A stretch of 64,000 nucleotides of DNA from Chitinophagales bacterium. Lineage in GTDB: Bacteria; Bacteroidota; Bacteroidia; Chitinophagales; UBA2359. The stretch covers positions 1,075,501 to 1,139,500 of the forward strand of contig JAWKLZ010000003.1 in the NCBI GenBank assembly GCA_041392475.1. Direction: 5' to 3'. A model generated the notes under the pieces. It was not told where the DNA came from, did no database searches, and was given only the letters and a program-made list of their open reading frames with translations. Each line of letters begins with the position of its first letter. Position 1 is the stretch's first letter. A program made the position numbers and the translations under genes. Below, piece by piece: positions 34,158 through 43,747 of this stretch.

Positions 34158-35333
34158 ATGAACCTCATTGAAGTAAATTCCCCTCAAACGGTCAAGGCTT
34201 TTTTAGACCTTCCCAACTTGATTTACAAAGATATAGACAACTATATTCGCCCTCTCAATCCTGATATTGAAGCGGTGTTTGATCCTCAAAAAAATAAAAA
34301 ATTTGAAGATGGAGGCGAAGTGATTCGGTGGATATTGCAGCGAGAGAATGGTGAGGTAATCGGAAGAGTTGCTGCTTTTATTGACCCAAAAGCTGGAATC
34401 GGGAGCGATATTCCTGTTGGAGGCATGGGTTTTTTTGAATGTATCAACGATCAATCTGCGGCAAATCAATTGTTTGATGCTTGTAAAAAATGGATTGAAG
34501 CGAGAGGAAAAGAGGGCATGGATGGACCGATTAACTTTGGAGAAAGGGATAGATTTTGGGGCTTGTTGGTCGAAAATTTTAGCCCGACTTCCTACCTTCA
34601 AAACTACAATCCGCCTTATTACCAGCAACTTTTTGAAAATTACGGCTTCGAAGTTTACTTCAAACAAATCACCTTTTACCGAAAACTGGGTATCGCACTT
34701 TCTGAAAAAGAAGTTCGCTGGGCAAACATGGTATTGGAGAACGATGAATACCATTTTGGCTATGCCGAAAAAGGAAAACTCGACAAATACGCCAAAGATT
34801 TTGCAACGGTTTACAATCAAGCTTGGGGCGGTGCTTACGAAGAGTTTGAGCCATTGAGTGACGAGGCTGCAATGAATATCATGAACTCTTTGAAGCCGAT
34901 TTTGGACGAAAAAATTGTGTATTTTGGCTACCACAAAGAAGACCCGATTGCAGTGTTTATCAATCTTCCCGAAATCAATTCAATTCTCAAAGACTTCAAT
35001 GGCAAATTTGGTTGGTGGCAAAAGCTGCAATTTATGTGGCGACTGAAGGTCGCAAAGGACTGCAAACGGATGTATGGAATGTCGTTTGGAGTAGTGCCGA
35101 AATACCAACGTCGAGGTGCGGTTGCTGCTTTGATAAAAGTTGCTTCGGATACGGTGCAAGAGGGGGAACACAAGGACGCTTACAAGGACATGGAGTTTAC
35201 TTGGATTGCAGATTACAATGTGAAGATGATCAATATGTGCAAAAATATTGGGGGTGAGCCGTATCGTCAACATGCTACTTATAGGAAATTGTTTGATGAA
35301 AATGCTGTTTTTGAGCGGTATCCGATGATCTAA
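34158..35333 (+). CDS. GNAT-like N-acyltransferase-fold protein
   Basis: The 391-residue protein is widespread beside serine-palmitoyltransferase-like genes as far as I recall, and is usually unnamed. The N-terminal part (FLDLPNLIYKDIDNYIRPL, then GEVIGRVAAFIDPKAG) and middle part (GMGFFECIND, DGPINFGERDRFWG) resemble a GNAT fold. A second GNAT-like half ends with YGMSFGVVPKYQRRGAVAAL, whose RRG loop would bind acyl-CoA, near residues 305-325, and ADYNVKMINMCKNIGG. It could N-acylate a long-chain base (ceramide synthase role), but that is inference from its neighbour only. No signal peptide or membrane helix is seen. Confidence 0.65.
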   Translation: MNLIEVNSPQTVKAFLDLPNLIYKDIDNYIRPLNPDIEAVFDPQKNKKFEDGGEVIRWILQRENGEVIGRVAAFIDPKAGIGSDIPVGGMGFFECINDQSAANQLFDACKKWIEARGKEGMDGPINFGERDRFWGLLVENFSPTSYLQNYNPPYYQQLFENYGFEVYFKQITFYRKLGIALSEKEVRWANMVLENDEYHFGYAEKGKLDKYAKDFATVYNQAWGGAYEEFEPLSDEAAMNIMNSLKPILDEKIVYFGYHKEDPIAVFINLPEINSILKDFNGKFGWWQKLQFMWRLKVAKDCKRMYGMSFGVVPKYQRRGAVAALIKVASDTVQEGEHKDAYKDMEFTWIADYNVKMINMCKNIGGEPYRQHATYRKLFDENAVFERYPMI

Positions 35334-35492
35334 TTCCGAATTTGCAGGTGATACAGATAAAATTTACTCCAAAATCACCTACCCAAAAATATTCGATAAA
35401 GCTGCAAAAATGTATTTGGAATTTTTTGTAAAAAATTGTAATTTAGACTGATAGTTATTTCGATAATTACTCAACCCTAAATTTAACATCTT

Positions 35493-37259
35493 ATGAAACA
35501 TTCCATTTACACTTTTATTTTTGTTTGCCTATTCTCACAAACTATTATTTTTCAGACAAAAGCGCAAAGTTTTGAGCACTGTTGGCAGGATTTTTTTCTT
35601 TCGGCGGCTTATGATGTTGCTTATTCTGAATACGATAGCACTTGGATTGTAGGTGGGCAGAATGGCAATTTTGCGCTGGATAATTGGCCCCATTTTGATG
35701 GGTATATCAGCAAATTTGATGGGAAAGGAAATTTATTGTGGCAAGTCAATAACCTGACTCAATGGGAAATAGGCTCAGTAAATACTGTTTTGGCATTGCC
35801 TGATGGAAAAATACTGGTCGGAGGTTTGATTGGTTTATGTGATGTAGGCCCAGCTACCTACCTTCTACAAATGAACTCAGACGGTGAAGCCCTTTGGTAT
35901 AAAGAAGGTGCAGTAACCGATAATACCACTTCAATGTCCTTGTTACCGAATAATCGGGTTGTTTTGTTGGGGATAAGCACTTTATCCATTATTGATTTTG
36001 AGGGGAATGTCATCTGGTCGAGTTCTTTGAATGTTTCTTCTGATTATCATAAAAAAAGTTTGATAATCACAAAGCAGGGAGATTTTTTAGTAGGTGGAAA
36101 AGAATTTTTGAACCTTTATAGCAAAGACGATGGTAGTTTGCTGCAACATCAAGAATTGGAGGGCAGGGTTTCGGGGCTTGCGTCTTCTGCAGACAATGAG
36201 GGGTATGTAGCAATAGTTCAAAACAATATTTTACAAATAGATACTAATCTACAGGTGACAAATTCGCATAATACAAATTTCTTGTTTGAAGATATGCTTG
36301 AACTATCACTCCTTCCCTATGGTCTTTTGGCCGTTTTGGGCAGACATCAAGGACAATTTAGAGTTGCTGTATTAGAGGCGAAATCTTTGATTTTGGTAAA
36401 TGACTTCTATTTAGATAATCCTCTTTTAGTTCCTATTTCTATTGGATACAGTGGTGATTTAATGGCAATTGTTGGAGGAAATTTTTCTCCCCCCTATCCA
36501 TTTTCATCTAACTATGATTCTTTTTGGGGCTTGACGGGGGCAAAAGGAACAGCTTCTTCTTTTATCCAAGTAGTTTCTCCTTTCGTTGCTCCGAATATCC
36601 ATTCAGTAGATGCAGGTATTGAAGCCTTCAATTTTTCTTCGGCAGATTTGCTTGATGGTGGAAGTTGTTGGTTTGGTCCTTATTTGAGCCAAATTGCACT
36701 GAAAGATGTTGAGTTGACAATTAGGAATTTTGGAGAAAAACCCATTGAAAATATACAAGTTAATTTTAGGTCTAATAATTCTTGTTCGAATATCTGCTTG
36801 AGTACCTTTACTATAATGGAAAAACTAAACAATATCACGATTGAAGAAAATGAAACTTACACCTTCGCTTTAGGGGATATCATTATTCCTAATAAACTCA
36901 CCCAATCCTCTTATGAACTCTGCTTCTGGACCAGCATCCCCAATCAAAAAATTGACACAAACCATAACAACGACCAATACTGTGAAATCTTAACTTTCAC
37001 CGACATTGAAGCACAAAACACGCTATCACAAATCCAAATTTACCCAAATCCCACCAAAGACCTCTTTGTTATTGAAGCCCCTGAAAATCAAAGCAATGAA
37101 CTGCAATTGCAGCTAATCAATACACAAGGACAAATATTGGTAGAAACGCATTTTACTCAAAAAATGGAAATAGATGTTAGCCGCTATCCCATTGGAGTTT
37201 ATCTATTGAAGGTTTCGGACGGCTTCAATAGTTATACCGAAAAGTTGTTGAAGGACTAA
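35493..37259 (+). CDS. Secreted propeller-like protein with T9SS sorting domain
   Basis: The 588-residue protein has a signal peptide (ending TKAQS), then roughly 330 residues of repeated beta-segments (SEYDSTWIVGGQNGNF, ISKFDGKGNLLWQ, LALPDGKILVGG, LLQMNSDGEALW) typical of WD-like/PQQ-like propellers in secreted Bacteroidota proteins. A CARDB-like beta-sandwich follows (LKDVELTIRNFGEKPIENI, about residues 405-510). The type A T9SS domain (IQIYPNPTKDLFVIE ... YPIGVYLLKVSDG) occupies the last 75 residues. It would be secreted by T9SS. No enzymatic motif is recognised. Confidence 0.85.
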   Translation: MKHSIYTFIFVCLFSQTIIFQTKAQSFEHCWQDFFLSAAYDVAYSEYDSTWIVGGQNGNFALDNWPHFDGYISKFDGKGNLLWQVNNLTQWEIGSVNTVLALPDGKILVGGLIGLCDVGPATYLLQMNSDGEALWYKEGAVTDNTTSMSLLPNNRVVLLGISTLSIIDFEGNVIWSSSLNVSSDYHKKSLIITKQGDFLVGGKEFLNLYSKDDGSLLQHQELEGRVSGLASSADNEGYVAIVQNNILQIDTNLQVTNSHNTNFLFEDMLELSLLPYGLLAVLGRHQGQFRVAVLEAKSLILVNDFYLDNPLLVPISIGYSGDLMAIVGGNFSPPYPFSSNYDSFWGLTGAKGTASSFIQVVSPFVAPNIHSVDAGIEAFNFSSADLLDGGSCWFGPYLSQIALKDVELTIRNFGEKPIENIQVNFRSNNSCSNICLSTFTIMEKLNNITIEENETYTFALGDIIIPNKLTQSSYELCFWTSIPNQKIDTNHNNDQYCEILTFTDIEAQNTLSQIQIYPNPTKDLFVIEAPENQSNELQLQLINTQGQILVETHFTQKMEIDVSRYPIGVYLLKVSDGFNSYTEKLLKD

Positions 37260-37367
37260 GCTCATTTTAATAATCACTTTAACAAAAAAACATATAAGCA
37301 GCATTTACAGCAAAAAAAGCGTTTATATAAGACAACCCTTTTTCATCACTCAAAAAATACCTCTACA

Positions 37368-38966
37368 ATGAAAACCCTACTCTTTTCCCTACTTCTTGCC
37401 GCAAGCGGTATGCTCATGGCTACAAATACTGCAATATGTGAACCTTCAACGGTTTACGAACAACTCTGTGAACTCAACAAATACTGGGAGAAACAAACCG
37501 ACTTCAAAGAGTTACTGCAACAAAAAATTCAATTCACAGAACATGAAGACTTGATTCAATTGCATTTGCAGTTGGTAGAACAAAACCTTCAAGAGAAAGA
37601 CATCAGTCATTTGTCTAATCTTCAAAAAGAGAACCGAAAAGAGGCATTGAAGGTACTGAAGAAATATGCACTGCAAAAGCAGTTTCCAAAAAATACCCGT
37701 CATGCTTCCATTACTCCATATTTTATTGACGACTTCAATACCGCTTGTGCAGTCGGGCATTTGATGCGTGAAAGCGGTGCGGTGCAACAAGCACATTGGA
37801 TTGCCAATACGATGAACAATGCCTATATTGAGGATATGCCTCTTGAAGAATTGCAGCAATGGGCGGACGAAATGGGCTTTGACGTAGAGGAATTGAAGTG
37901 GATTCAACCTGCTTATGGAGTGTATGCATTTGCAGAAGTCGAAAATGCCGATTGTCATACAGCGAATGGCAATATTTGGGTGGATGTCGGTGGAACAGGG
38001 GGGTGTGCCGAAACGGAAGACATGTATGCTTGGTATGACTATTCTGAAAACACAATAAAACGAGTAGGTAGCCAAAAAGATTTAACCAATATGTCTGCTG
38101 GATTTTACCACTTCCAAATAAATATGCAGCAGATTATAGGAAATTACGAATGTAGTCCTATGCGTTTCATTGGCATCAATGATACTGATGGCCCTAAAAT
38201 TGAAGCAGAAGTATTGCACCCTGCTGATTCGGGACCATCAAATGGAAGTATTGAACTTACCATCACCAATGGCACTCCGCCTTATAGTATCGAATGGTAT
38301 GACTTCAATGAACAATACTTGGGTAGCGATATGAAAATAGAAAACCTAAAAGGCTATTTCGATATTTTCATGTCGCAGCCTCCTGATTATACGCACCGAG
38401 TAAAAGTAGTAGATGCCAATGGGTGCAAGGCTTTCAAAAGTTTTTATTTAGTAGATTATTCAACAGAAGAAACTCCTTATCCTCTTTTTACTTTTTATCT
38501 TCAAAACACAATTAAAAACCAATCTATAGGTCAGATTCACATCGAAACTTTTGAACAACTCACCTATCAATGGTCACACGACTCCAATTTGACCTCCAAT
38601 AAAGCAATAAATTTACCAATAGGTGATTACACCGTCACCATTACTGATATAGAAACTCAAAAAGTGTTTGTTCGAAATTTCACCATTTTGGAAGAAGAAC
38701 CCACCGATATTGCAGATAGACTCATTGGCAAATTGAACATTTATCCTACTTTGGCAAGCCAAAATATCCGCATTGACTTGCCTTCAAAGTCAGGAGATTA
38801 TTTGATTGAGGTATTCAACAACTATGGCCAAAAGATAAGCGACAAAACGACTTCAATCGGTAATGATAACTATTCATTGGAGGTAAACGATTATCCCAAA
38901 GGTATTTATTTTGTTTCTATGAGCAATACACAGGGAAAGTTTGTAGGAAAGTTTGTGAAACAGTGA
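37368..38966 (+). CDS. Secreted protein with T9SS sorting domain
   Basis: The 532-residue protein has a signal peptide (to about residue 19) and a helical N-terminal region (about 25-180) containing YFIDDFNTACAVGHLMRES, a segment often seen in unnamed T9SS proteins of this phylum. Beta-rich SprB-like sections follow (ADCHTANGNIWVDVGGTGGC; NGSIELTITNGTPPYSIEW near 305; KVVDANGC). The C-terminal sorting domain reads LNIYPTLASQNIRIDL ... YPKGIYFVSMSN. It starts 108 nt after the previous T9SS gene and is probably co-expressed with it. A good terminator lies about 75 nt downstream. No catalytic function is recognised. Confidence 0.82.
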   Translation: MKTLLFSLLLAASGMLMATNTAICEPSTVYEQLCELNKYWEKQTDFKELLQQKIQFTEHEDLIQLHLQLVEQNLQEKDISHLSNLQKENRKEALKVLKKYALQKQFPKNTRHASITPYFIDDFNTACAVGHLMRESGAVQQAHWIANTMNNAYIEDMPLEELQQWADEMGFDVEELKWIQPAYGVYAFAEVENADCHTANGNIWVDVGGTGGCAETEDMYAWYDYSENTIKRVGSQKDLTNMSAGFYHFQINMQQIIGNYECSPMRFIGINDTDGPKIEAEVLHPADSGPSNGSIELTITNGTPPYSIEWYDFNEQYLGSDMKIENLKGYFDIFMSQPPDYTHRVKVVDANGCKAFKSFYLVDYSTEETPYPLFTFYLQNTIKNQSIGQIHIETFEQLTYQWSHDSNLTSNKAINLPIGDYTVTITDIETQKVFVRNFTILEEEPTDIADRLIGKLNIYPTLASQNIRIDLPSKSGDYLIEVFNNYGQKISDKTTSIGNDNYSLEVNDYPKGIYFVSMSNTQGKFVGKFVKQ

Positions 38967-39041
38967 ATAGTTGTATCCATCGAAGTTTTCCGATGGCTTC
39001 AATAGATAGATATGATAACTGCAAGCAGTTTTTAGAAAATG

Positions 39042-39078
39042 AAAAGCTCCCAACATTTGCAAATGTTGGGGGCTTTTT
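39042..39078 (+). terminator. Strong intrinsic terminator
   Basis: The arms AAAAGCTCCCAACATTT and AAATGTTGGGGGCTTTT pair over 17 bp with one G-U around a 2-nt loop, ending in T residues. It can work in both directions and separates the T9SS gene from the convergent sigma-factor operon. Confidence 0.85.
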
Positions 39079-39110
39079 GCTTCAATCTTTAAGACGTGCG
39101 TGAATAATAT

Positions 39111-39827
39111 TCAATGACTTTGGTAAGGATTCAGGTGCTTTTTTAAAAAAAAACTTCTGACGACACTTATATATTTTTTGCGAATCACTCTATCTCTCGT
39201 ATTTGCCTTCAATCGCCAATAATATTTACCCGCTTTGGACTGTAAAAAGAAAAGAGAGGCTTTGAAAATCAAGGTATTTGCTTCAATGATTTGGGTGTAC
39301 AAAATCTCCTCATGATTGTTCATTATTGTTAGTTCCAAATCGAAAGGCAAAGCTTCGGTCAATTGAAAATTCAAGCGAAAATTGCGGCAATCCATTTCAT
39401 TCATTGGAGTCAAAACCAAATCGTCCAAACCATTGGCTTGAGCAGATGAACTCCTTCTATTGGCTGTTTCAAAATGTTCAATAGGTTTGAAAAAATCCAA
39501 AAGTTCTTGCAATGAATAAGTAGGAGTGATGTCAATATCTACTTCAAAATCTTCCAAAAAATCCTCTTCAAATAAATCCTCCTCCAATTGATCCGCCAAA
39601 TTCCTAGCTTGCAGCAAAGCGTTTGAAGAATAGGCATCCGCAGAAGAAGATGAATTTGTTATAGTAAGTCCATACATCGCCTCAAATATCATTTTTTCTC
39701 TAAAAACACGCAGTCTAAAATCTGGGTCTTTCTGAAATTGCTGCTCAAATTCAACCAATGATTTTCCCTTCAATTCTCCATTGAAGTAAAGCCGCATTAC
39801 CTCCAATTCCTTTTCTATTGTTAGCAT
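39111..39827 (-). CDS. Probable soluble anti-sigma-like partner of the ECF sigma factor
   Basis: The 238-residue protein is not a recognised family, but its start (IEKELEVMRLYFNGELKGKSLVEFEQQF then QKDPDF) has the pattern of anti-sigma N-terminal helices in Bacteroidota, with a glutamate-rich acidic central part (EEDLFEEDFLEDFEVDID). A beta-sandwich-like C-terminal half follows (FRLNFQLTEALPFDLELTI ... KAGKYYWRLKAN). No membrane helix is visible, unlike classical anti-sigma factors. The gene is 42 nt downstream of the sigma-factor gene on the same strand, which suggests an operon. The anti-sigma assignment is inference. Confidence 0.5.
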   Translation of the reverse strand: MLTIEKELEVMRLYFNGELKGKSLVEFEQQFQKDPDFRLRVFREKMIFEAMYGLTITNSSSSADAYSSNALLQARNLADQLEEDLFEEDFLEDFEVDIDITPTYSLQELLDFFKPIEHFETANRRSSSAQANGLDDLVLTPMNEMDCRNFRLNFQLTEALPFDLELTIMNNHEEILYTQIIEANTLIFKASLFFLQSKAGKYYWRLKANTRDRVIRKKYISVVRSFFLKKHLNPYQSH

Positions 39828-39869
39828 AACAAATCAATATCTTTATAAATTGTTGAATGGTTGTCTGTT

Positions 39870-40508
39870 TTATTTTCGCATCACTTTTGATACGAATTGG
39901 TGAATCAAAGCTTCATTCTTAAATGAATGAAAACTGGGGTTTTGCTTCAACAGTATTGCCAGTTTTTTTCGACAATCCAACAAGCGTTTTCGAGAATTGC
40001 CAACCTGAATGTTCAATTTTGCAGCAATTTCTTCATGTGGAAGATTGTCAAAACAATAGAGTTTGAACAATACCTGACAGCCTTGTTGCAATGATTTCAT
40101 ACACGTTTTCACATAATCCAGCATTTCCCTGATTTCATGTTGTTGCTGAATATCATCCGCAGCATGATGTACTATTTCGGTCACACTAGTGCTGATTTCT
40201 ACCTTTGCATTTGCTTTCATTTTGTCAATCCATTTATAGCGACCAATGCCATACATATACAAACCAAACTCTACTTCTAATTCAAAGTTCGTATCTTTAA
40301 GGCATCGTTTTCTGAAAGCTTCCATACATTCCCATACCAATTCTTTCGCATCATTTTCTGTACCTGTATTTCGCAATACATAGGCATAAATCCTCGGTCG
40401 AGCAATTTTGTAAGCATTGATTATCATTCGAGTGTCGCCATTGCGAAAACCTTCAATAATGGTTTGATTGGTAAGTGTATCGCCAATAACAGTGTTTTTC
40501 ATAGCCAT
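39870..40508 (-). CDS. ECF-type RNA polymerase sigma factor
   Basis: The 212-residue protein has region 2 (RPRIYAYVLRNTGTENDAKELVWECMEAF near residues 33-62; region 2.4-like YMYGIGRYKWIDKMKAN near 105) and region 4 with the helix-turn-helix LPHEEIAAKLNIQVGNSRKR near 165-184. A C-terminal tail of about 25 residues follows. Size fits extracytoplasmic-function sigma factors. It is divergent from the 40742 gene, with 233 nt of AT-rich DNA between them, and is followed by its probable partner. Targets are unknown. Confidence 0.88.
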   Translation of the reverse strand: MAMKNTVIGDTLTNQTIIEGFRNGDTRMIINAYKIARPRIYAYVLRNTGTENDAKELVWECMEAFRKRCLKDTNFELEVEFGLYMYGIGRYKWIDKMKANAKVEISTSVTEIVHHAADDIQQQHEIREMLDYVKTCMKSLQQGCQVLFKLYCFDNLPHEEIAAKLNIQVGNSRKRLLDCRKKLAILLKQNPSFHSFKNEALIHQFVSKVMRK

Positions 40509-40741
40509 GTTCTATATTAGTATCTTCAAAAAATAGAGAAGCGTTACCAAAAGTACGAAAAATAAAAAATATTTTTTGAGAGGAAAAATGCGAATTGATT
40601 GAAAATGTCTTTATATATGATTAAAAAATATTTTTATTTGCTATTTTTTGATATACTGTTTCTCAATGTAGAACTTTCAATTTCAATTGTTTGTTGATGG
40701 AATAAATTGGGTGAGAAATAATAAAGTAAAATAAATAAATT

Positions 40742-41746
40742 ATGTGGTTCAATGATTTAACTGGATTTCAAGAAGAATCGCCCGAACAAGTGCGGGCAAA
40801 TTTACAAGTATCAGGGAATTCCCTTACTTCAAAAGTAAACGGCAAAACCTATGTATGTGGCCGACTCGAAACTCCTACCTTGGCTGAATTGAGAGAAAAG
40901 GTGAAAAGTTGTAGTGTACCTAAAGGTGTTTTGACCTTAAAAGAAGTCGTTGGAAATGTTCAGGTTTTGCATATCGATTCCGCCAATGCAGGGGCAATGT
41001 TTCAAGCTGCCTCTCAGTTCAATTTGTTAGAAATGGTAAGCCCGTCCGTTTCACCCGAAGCAGGTGTAGGAATCTACGAGTACGACCGTACTCAAGGGCC
41101 AGCTTGTGCGATTGCAGCAGGAGCAGGAACGATTTACCGCAATTATTTCGCATCGGTAAATGGTCAAATCGGTCAAACTACCCACAATCAAATCGACTGC
41201 CTCAAAGACATGGGCAATGCCTTGGGAAATGACGACAACCGTTTGTGGACAATGCAAAATGGCTATGCTTTGGCAACCAAAGAAGGCTTAATCGAAATTT
41301 CCAAACACATACAAGCCATGAACTCAAAAGAATTAGACGAATTGAGAAGTACCTTGCGGATTGGGCTGCAATGGGATACACAAGTGACAATTGCAGGCTG
41401 CCAACACTTTGTTAGTCAGGCATATTGCTCTGCTTTACCTGTGGCCTATTCTGCTCATTCTTCAGCATTATGGGCAGATTTTGCTCAGATTGTTTTGGAG
41501 GCAACTTATGAAGCAACCCTTGCGGCTGCAATGCTTAATTGTGAGAAAACGGGCAACAATAAAGTTTTTTTAACCCTTGTAGGTGGAGGCGTTTTTGGCA
41601 ATGATAGTTCTTGGATTTTTGCAGCCATAGAGCGTGCACTGCAATTGTTTGCAGATGTTCCTCTGGAAGTAGCGATTGTGAGTTATGGGCAGAGCGAGGT
41701 GAGGGTGAGGAATTTCATCAATAATTATTCAACAAATTTAAAATAA
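40742..41746 (+). CDS. Conserved hypothetical protein, possibly macrodomain-like
   Basis: The 334-residue protein is not a family I can name. It starts MWFNDLTGFQEESPEQV, has a Gly/Ala-rich segment (CAIAAGAGTIYRNYF near residue 120) and a C-terminal block FLTLVGGGVFGNDSSWIFAA near 280, followed by RALQLF and VAIVSYG. The order of a G-rich phosphate-binding-like loop, GGGVFGN, then a beta-strand recalls macrodomain (ADP-ribose-binding) proteins, an inference at low confidence. There is no signal peptide, so it is cytoplasmic. The next gene (DUF952) starts 5 nt after its stop, so both are likely one transcript. Confidence 0.55.
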   Translation: MWFNDLTGFQEESPEQVRANLQVSGNSLTSKVNGKTYVCGRLETPTLAELREKVKSCSVPKGVLTLKEVVGNVQVLHIDSANAGAMFQAASQFNLLEMVSPSVSPEAGVGIYEYDRTQGPACAIAAGAGTIYRNYFASVNGQIGQTTHNQIDCLKDMGNALGNDDNRLWTMQNGYALATKEGLIEISKHIQAMNSKELDELRSTLRIGLQWDTQVTIAGCQHFVSQAYCSALPVAYSAHSSALWADFAQIVLEATYEATLAAAMLNCEKTGNNKVFLTLVGGGVFGNDSSWIFAAIERALQLFADVPLEVAIVSYGQSEVRVRNFINNYSTNLK

Positions 41747-41751
41747 ACTAC

Positions 41752-42057
41752 ATGAGTGATAAGACAATGATTTACCACATCACAACACCCGAGGATTGGA
41801 ATGGACAAGCTGATTCAGAAGTCTATACACATATTAGTTTGAAGGAAGAAGGTTTCATTCATTGCAGCAAAGCGGAACAAATTGAAGCAGTGATTGAACG
41901 TTATTTCAGGGAAGTGAGAGAACTACTTCTGTTGCAAATTGATCCACAACTACTTGAAAATGAATTGAAGTACGAGTTATCTACGGGTAATGAATGGTAT
42001 CCGCATATTTATGGGAGTATCAATAAGGGGGCAATTGTGGAGGTAAAAAACATATGA
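41752..42057 (+). CDS. DUF952 domain protein
   Basis: The 101-residue protein matches DUF952 (PF06108): MIYHITTPEDW near the start, then GFIHCSKAEQIEAVIERYF near residue 37, LLLLQIDPQLL near 63 and the end FPHIYG-like segment WYPHIYGSINKGAIVEV. The conserved His residues of the family (IYHI, FIHCS, YPHIYG) are present. The family is small, cytoplasmic and of unknown function with a structural likeness to RNA 2'-phosphotransferases. It is tightly coupled to the preceding gene. Confidence 0.9.
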   Translation: MSDKTMIYHITTPEDWNGQADSEVYTHISLKEEGFIHCSKAEQIEAVIERYFREVRELLLLQIDPQLLENELKYELSTGNEWYPHIYGSINKGAIVEVKNI

Positions 42058-42340
42058 TGCTTCTATGTAAACTGGGTAAAGTAAAAATAAAAGTTCAGGA
42101 ATTATGCCTTTTTTAGTAAATACTCAAGAAGCCTTCAATGACTAAAAAATATGGTTGAATAGGTAAATTTGTGCAGAACTAAATTAAAAGGTGATAGAAT
42201 TATTTTTAACTTTATGCTATTGACTTCTGTTTTTTCTCAACAGATATCATATTCATTACAATTACAAATATTTAATTATGTTTGAATATGATTTTTTAAA
42301 ATTAGACTACAAAATATCTTACTAAAACAAACAATTCAAT

Positions 42341-43747
42341 ATGAAATCTAAAACCGTAAACTGTTTTTTATTAGCATGTTGCTTATTATTTTTTTTTAGC
42401 TTCAATTGTTCTGCTCAAGGACCTACTACGATTACCGACAATACAGCAGGAACTGCCACAAAAGACGGGACTATCAATGGAGGAGAATATGTCGGTTCTT
42501 CAACTGGTATCAATAGCGGTTTTGGCAATGTAATTGGGTCAAGCTCTACTTTGTATTTTGATAGTGACGATACTGGAAATTTGTCTGTAGGCTTATCAAG
42601 TGGTGGAGGTGATTTGAATGATGCTGTGGTGATTTACATTGATGTGGATGGCACAGGTAGTGGATTTAATACGACAAGTGGCTTTAACGATGTAGCGGAT
42701 GCACTTAGAGCAGCAATTTCTGGGCAAGGAACAACAAGTGGAACTTCTGATTTGACTTTTGCAGGTGGCTTCAACGCTGATTATGCAATTGCATTCAACG
42801 CAACCTTTGCAGGTCTGTGGCAACTGGTCAATGGAGGTTCGCATACTTTCATTGTGGATTTAGGAATTACGCCCTCTGGAAATACTGCTGCTGGTGCATG
42901 GGAAATGGACGGTTTTACGATGGCAAATATAGGATTAAGCCCAGGACAATCCTTTAACTATGTTGCCACTTATCTAAACAGCAGCAATGCTTTTCGCTCC
43001 GATGAATTCCATGGAGTGGCTCAGTCCACTGCAAATACTGGAAATATTGGTTCAAATCCTATTAGTTTGGCAGCAGGAGACTTCAATACTTTCCATAGTT
43101 TTGACCAAACTCCAAATATTACTACCATTACGGACAATGCTGCAACAATCGCTACCAATGATGGAACGGTGAATAGTGGTGAGTATGCAGGGTTTTCAAA
43201 TGCTTGTGGCGATGGTTTTGGAGGTATCTTGGGTGCTACTACTTTGCATTTTGACTCAGATGATTTGGGGAATTTGGCAATGGCATTGGATGGAGGTAGT
43301 GCATTGACCGATCCAAATACAATAGTGATTTATATGGATGTGGATGGAACAGCCAGTGGAATTACTTCTACTTCTGATTTGACCGATGCAGCGGATGGTG
43401 GACGTGCGGCTATTTCGGGTAATGGCACAGGAGGAGGAAGTTCAGACCTGACGTTTCCTAGTGACTTTAATCCTGATTATGCCATTGTGATTCAAGATGG
43501 GAGTCAAAGTTTGTTTCAACTCAGCCCTACCAATAATCTTACTTTTGTTGCAACGCTTACTGTAAATTCAGGTGGTACTACAAGGGAATTCAGCGATATT
43601 TCTATGGCAGATTTGGGTTTAGTAGCGGGTGATTCCTTCACCTTTATCGCTACTTTACTAAATAAAACCAATGCTTTTTGTTCTGATGAATTTCATGGAG
43701 TGACTTATTGTCCAGTAGCTGTTGTCCAGTCGCAAATATTGGAGTAA
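42341..43747 (+). CDS. Secreted two-repeat protein, main part of a frameshifted IPTL-CTERM gene
   Basis: The 468-residue frame has a signal peptide (ending NCSAQG) and two homologous halves of about 215 residues. Each opens with ITDN(T/A)A...T.DGT(I/V)N.GEY, includes L(Y/H)FDSDD.GNL, VVIY(I/M)DVDGT, and AISG.GT, and closes with DEFHGV. The function is unknown. The second half stops early: where the first half continues with STANTGNIGSNPISL, a 14-bp imperfect duplication (TGTCCAGT at 43709 and again at 43723) shifts the frame and ends it at 43747. Removing 14 bp would restore PVANIGVNSYTLEAGEYNTF and join it to the tail that follows. Confidence 0.8.
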   Translation: MKSKTVNCFLLACCLLFFFSFNCSAQGPTTITDNTAGTATKDGTINGGEYVGSSTGINSGFGNVIGSSSTLYFDSDDTGNLSVGLSSGGGDLNDAVVIYIDVDGTGSGFNTTSGFNDVADALRAAISGQGTTSGTSDLTFAGGFNADYAIAFNATFAGLWQLVNGGSHTFIVDLGITPSGNTAAGAWEMDGFTMANIGLSPGQSFNYVATYLNSSNAFRSDEFHGVAQSTANTGNIGSNPISLAAGDFNTFHSFDQTPNITTITDNAATIATNDGTVNSGEYAGFSNACGDGFGGILGATTLHFDSDDLGNLAMALDGGSALTDPNTIVIYMDVDGTASGITSTSDLTDAADGGRAAISGNGTGGGSSDLTFPSDFNPDYAIVIQDGSQSLFQLSPTNNLTFVATLTVNSGGTTREFSDISMADLGLVAGDSFTFIATLLNKTNAFCSDEFHGVTYCPVAVVQSQILE

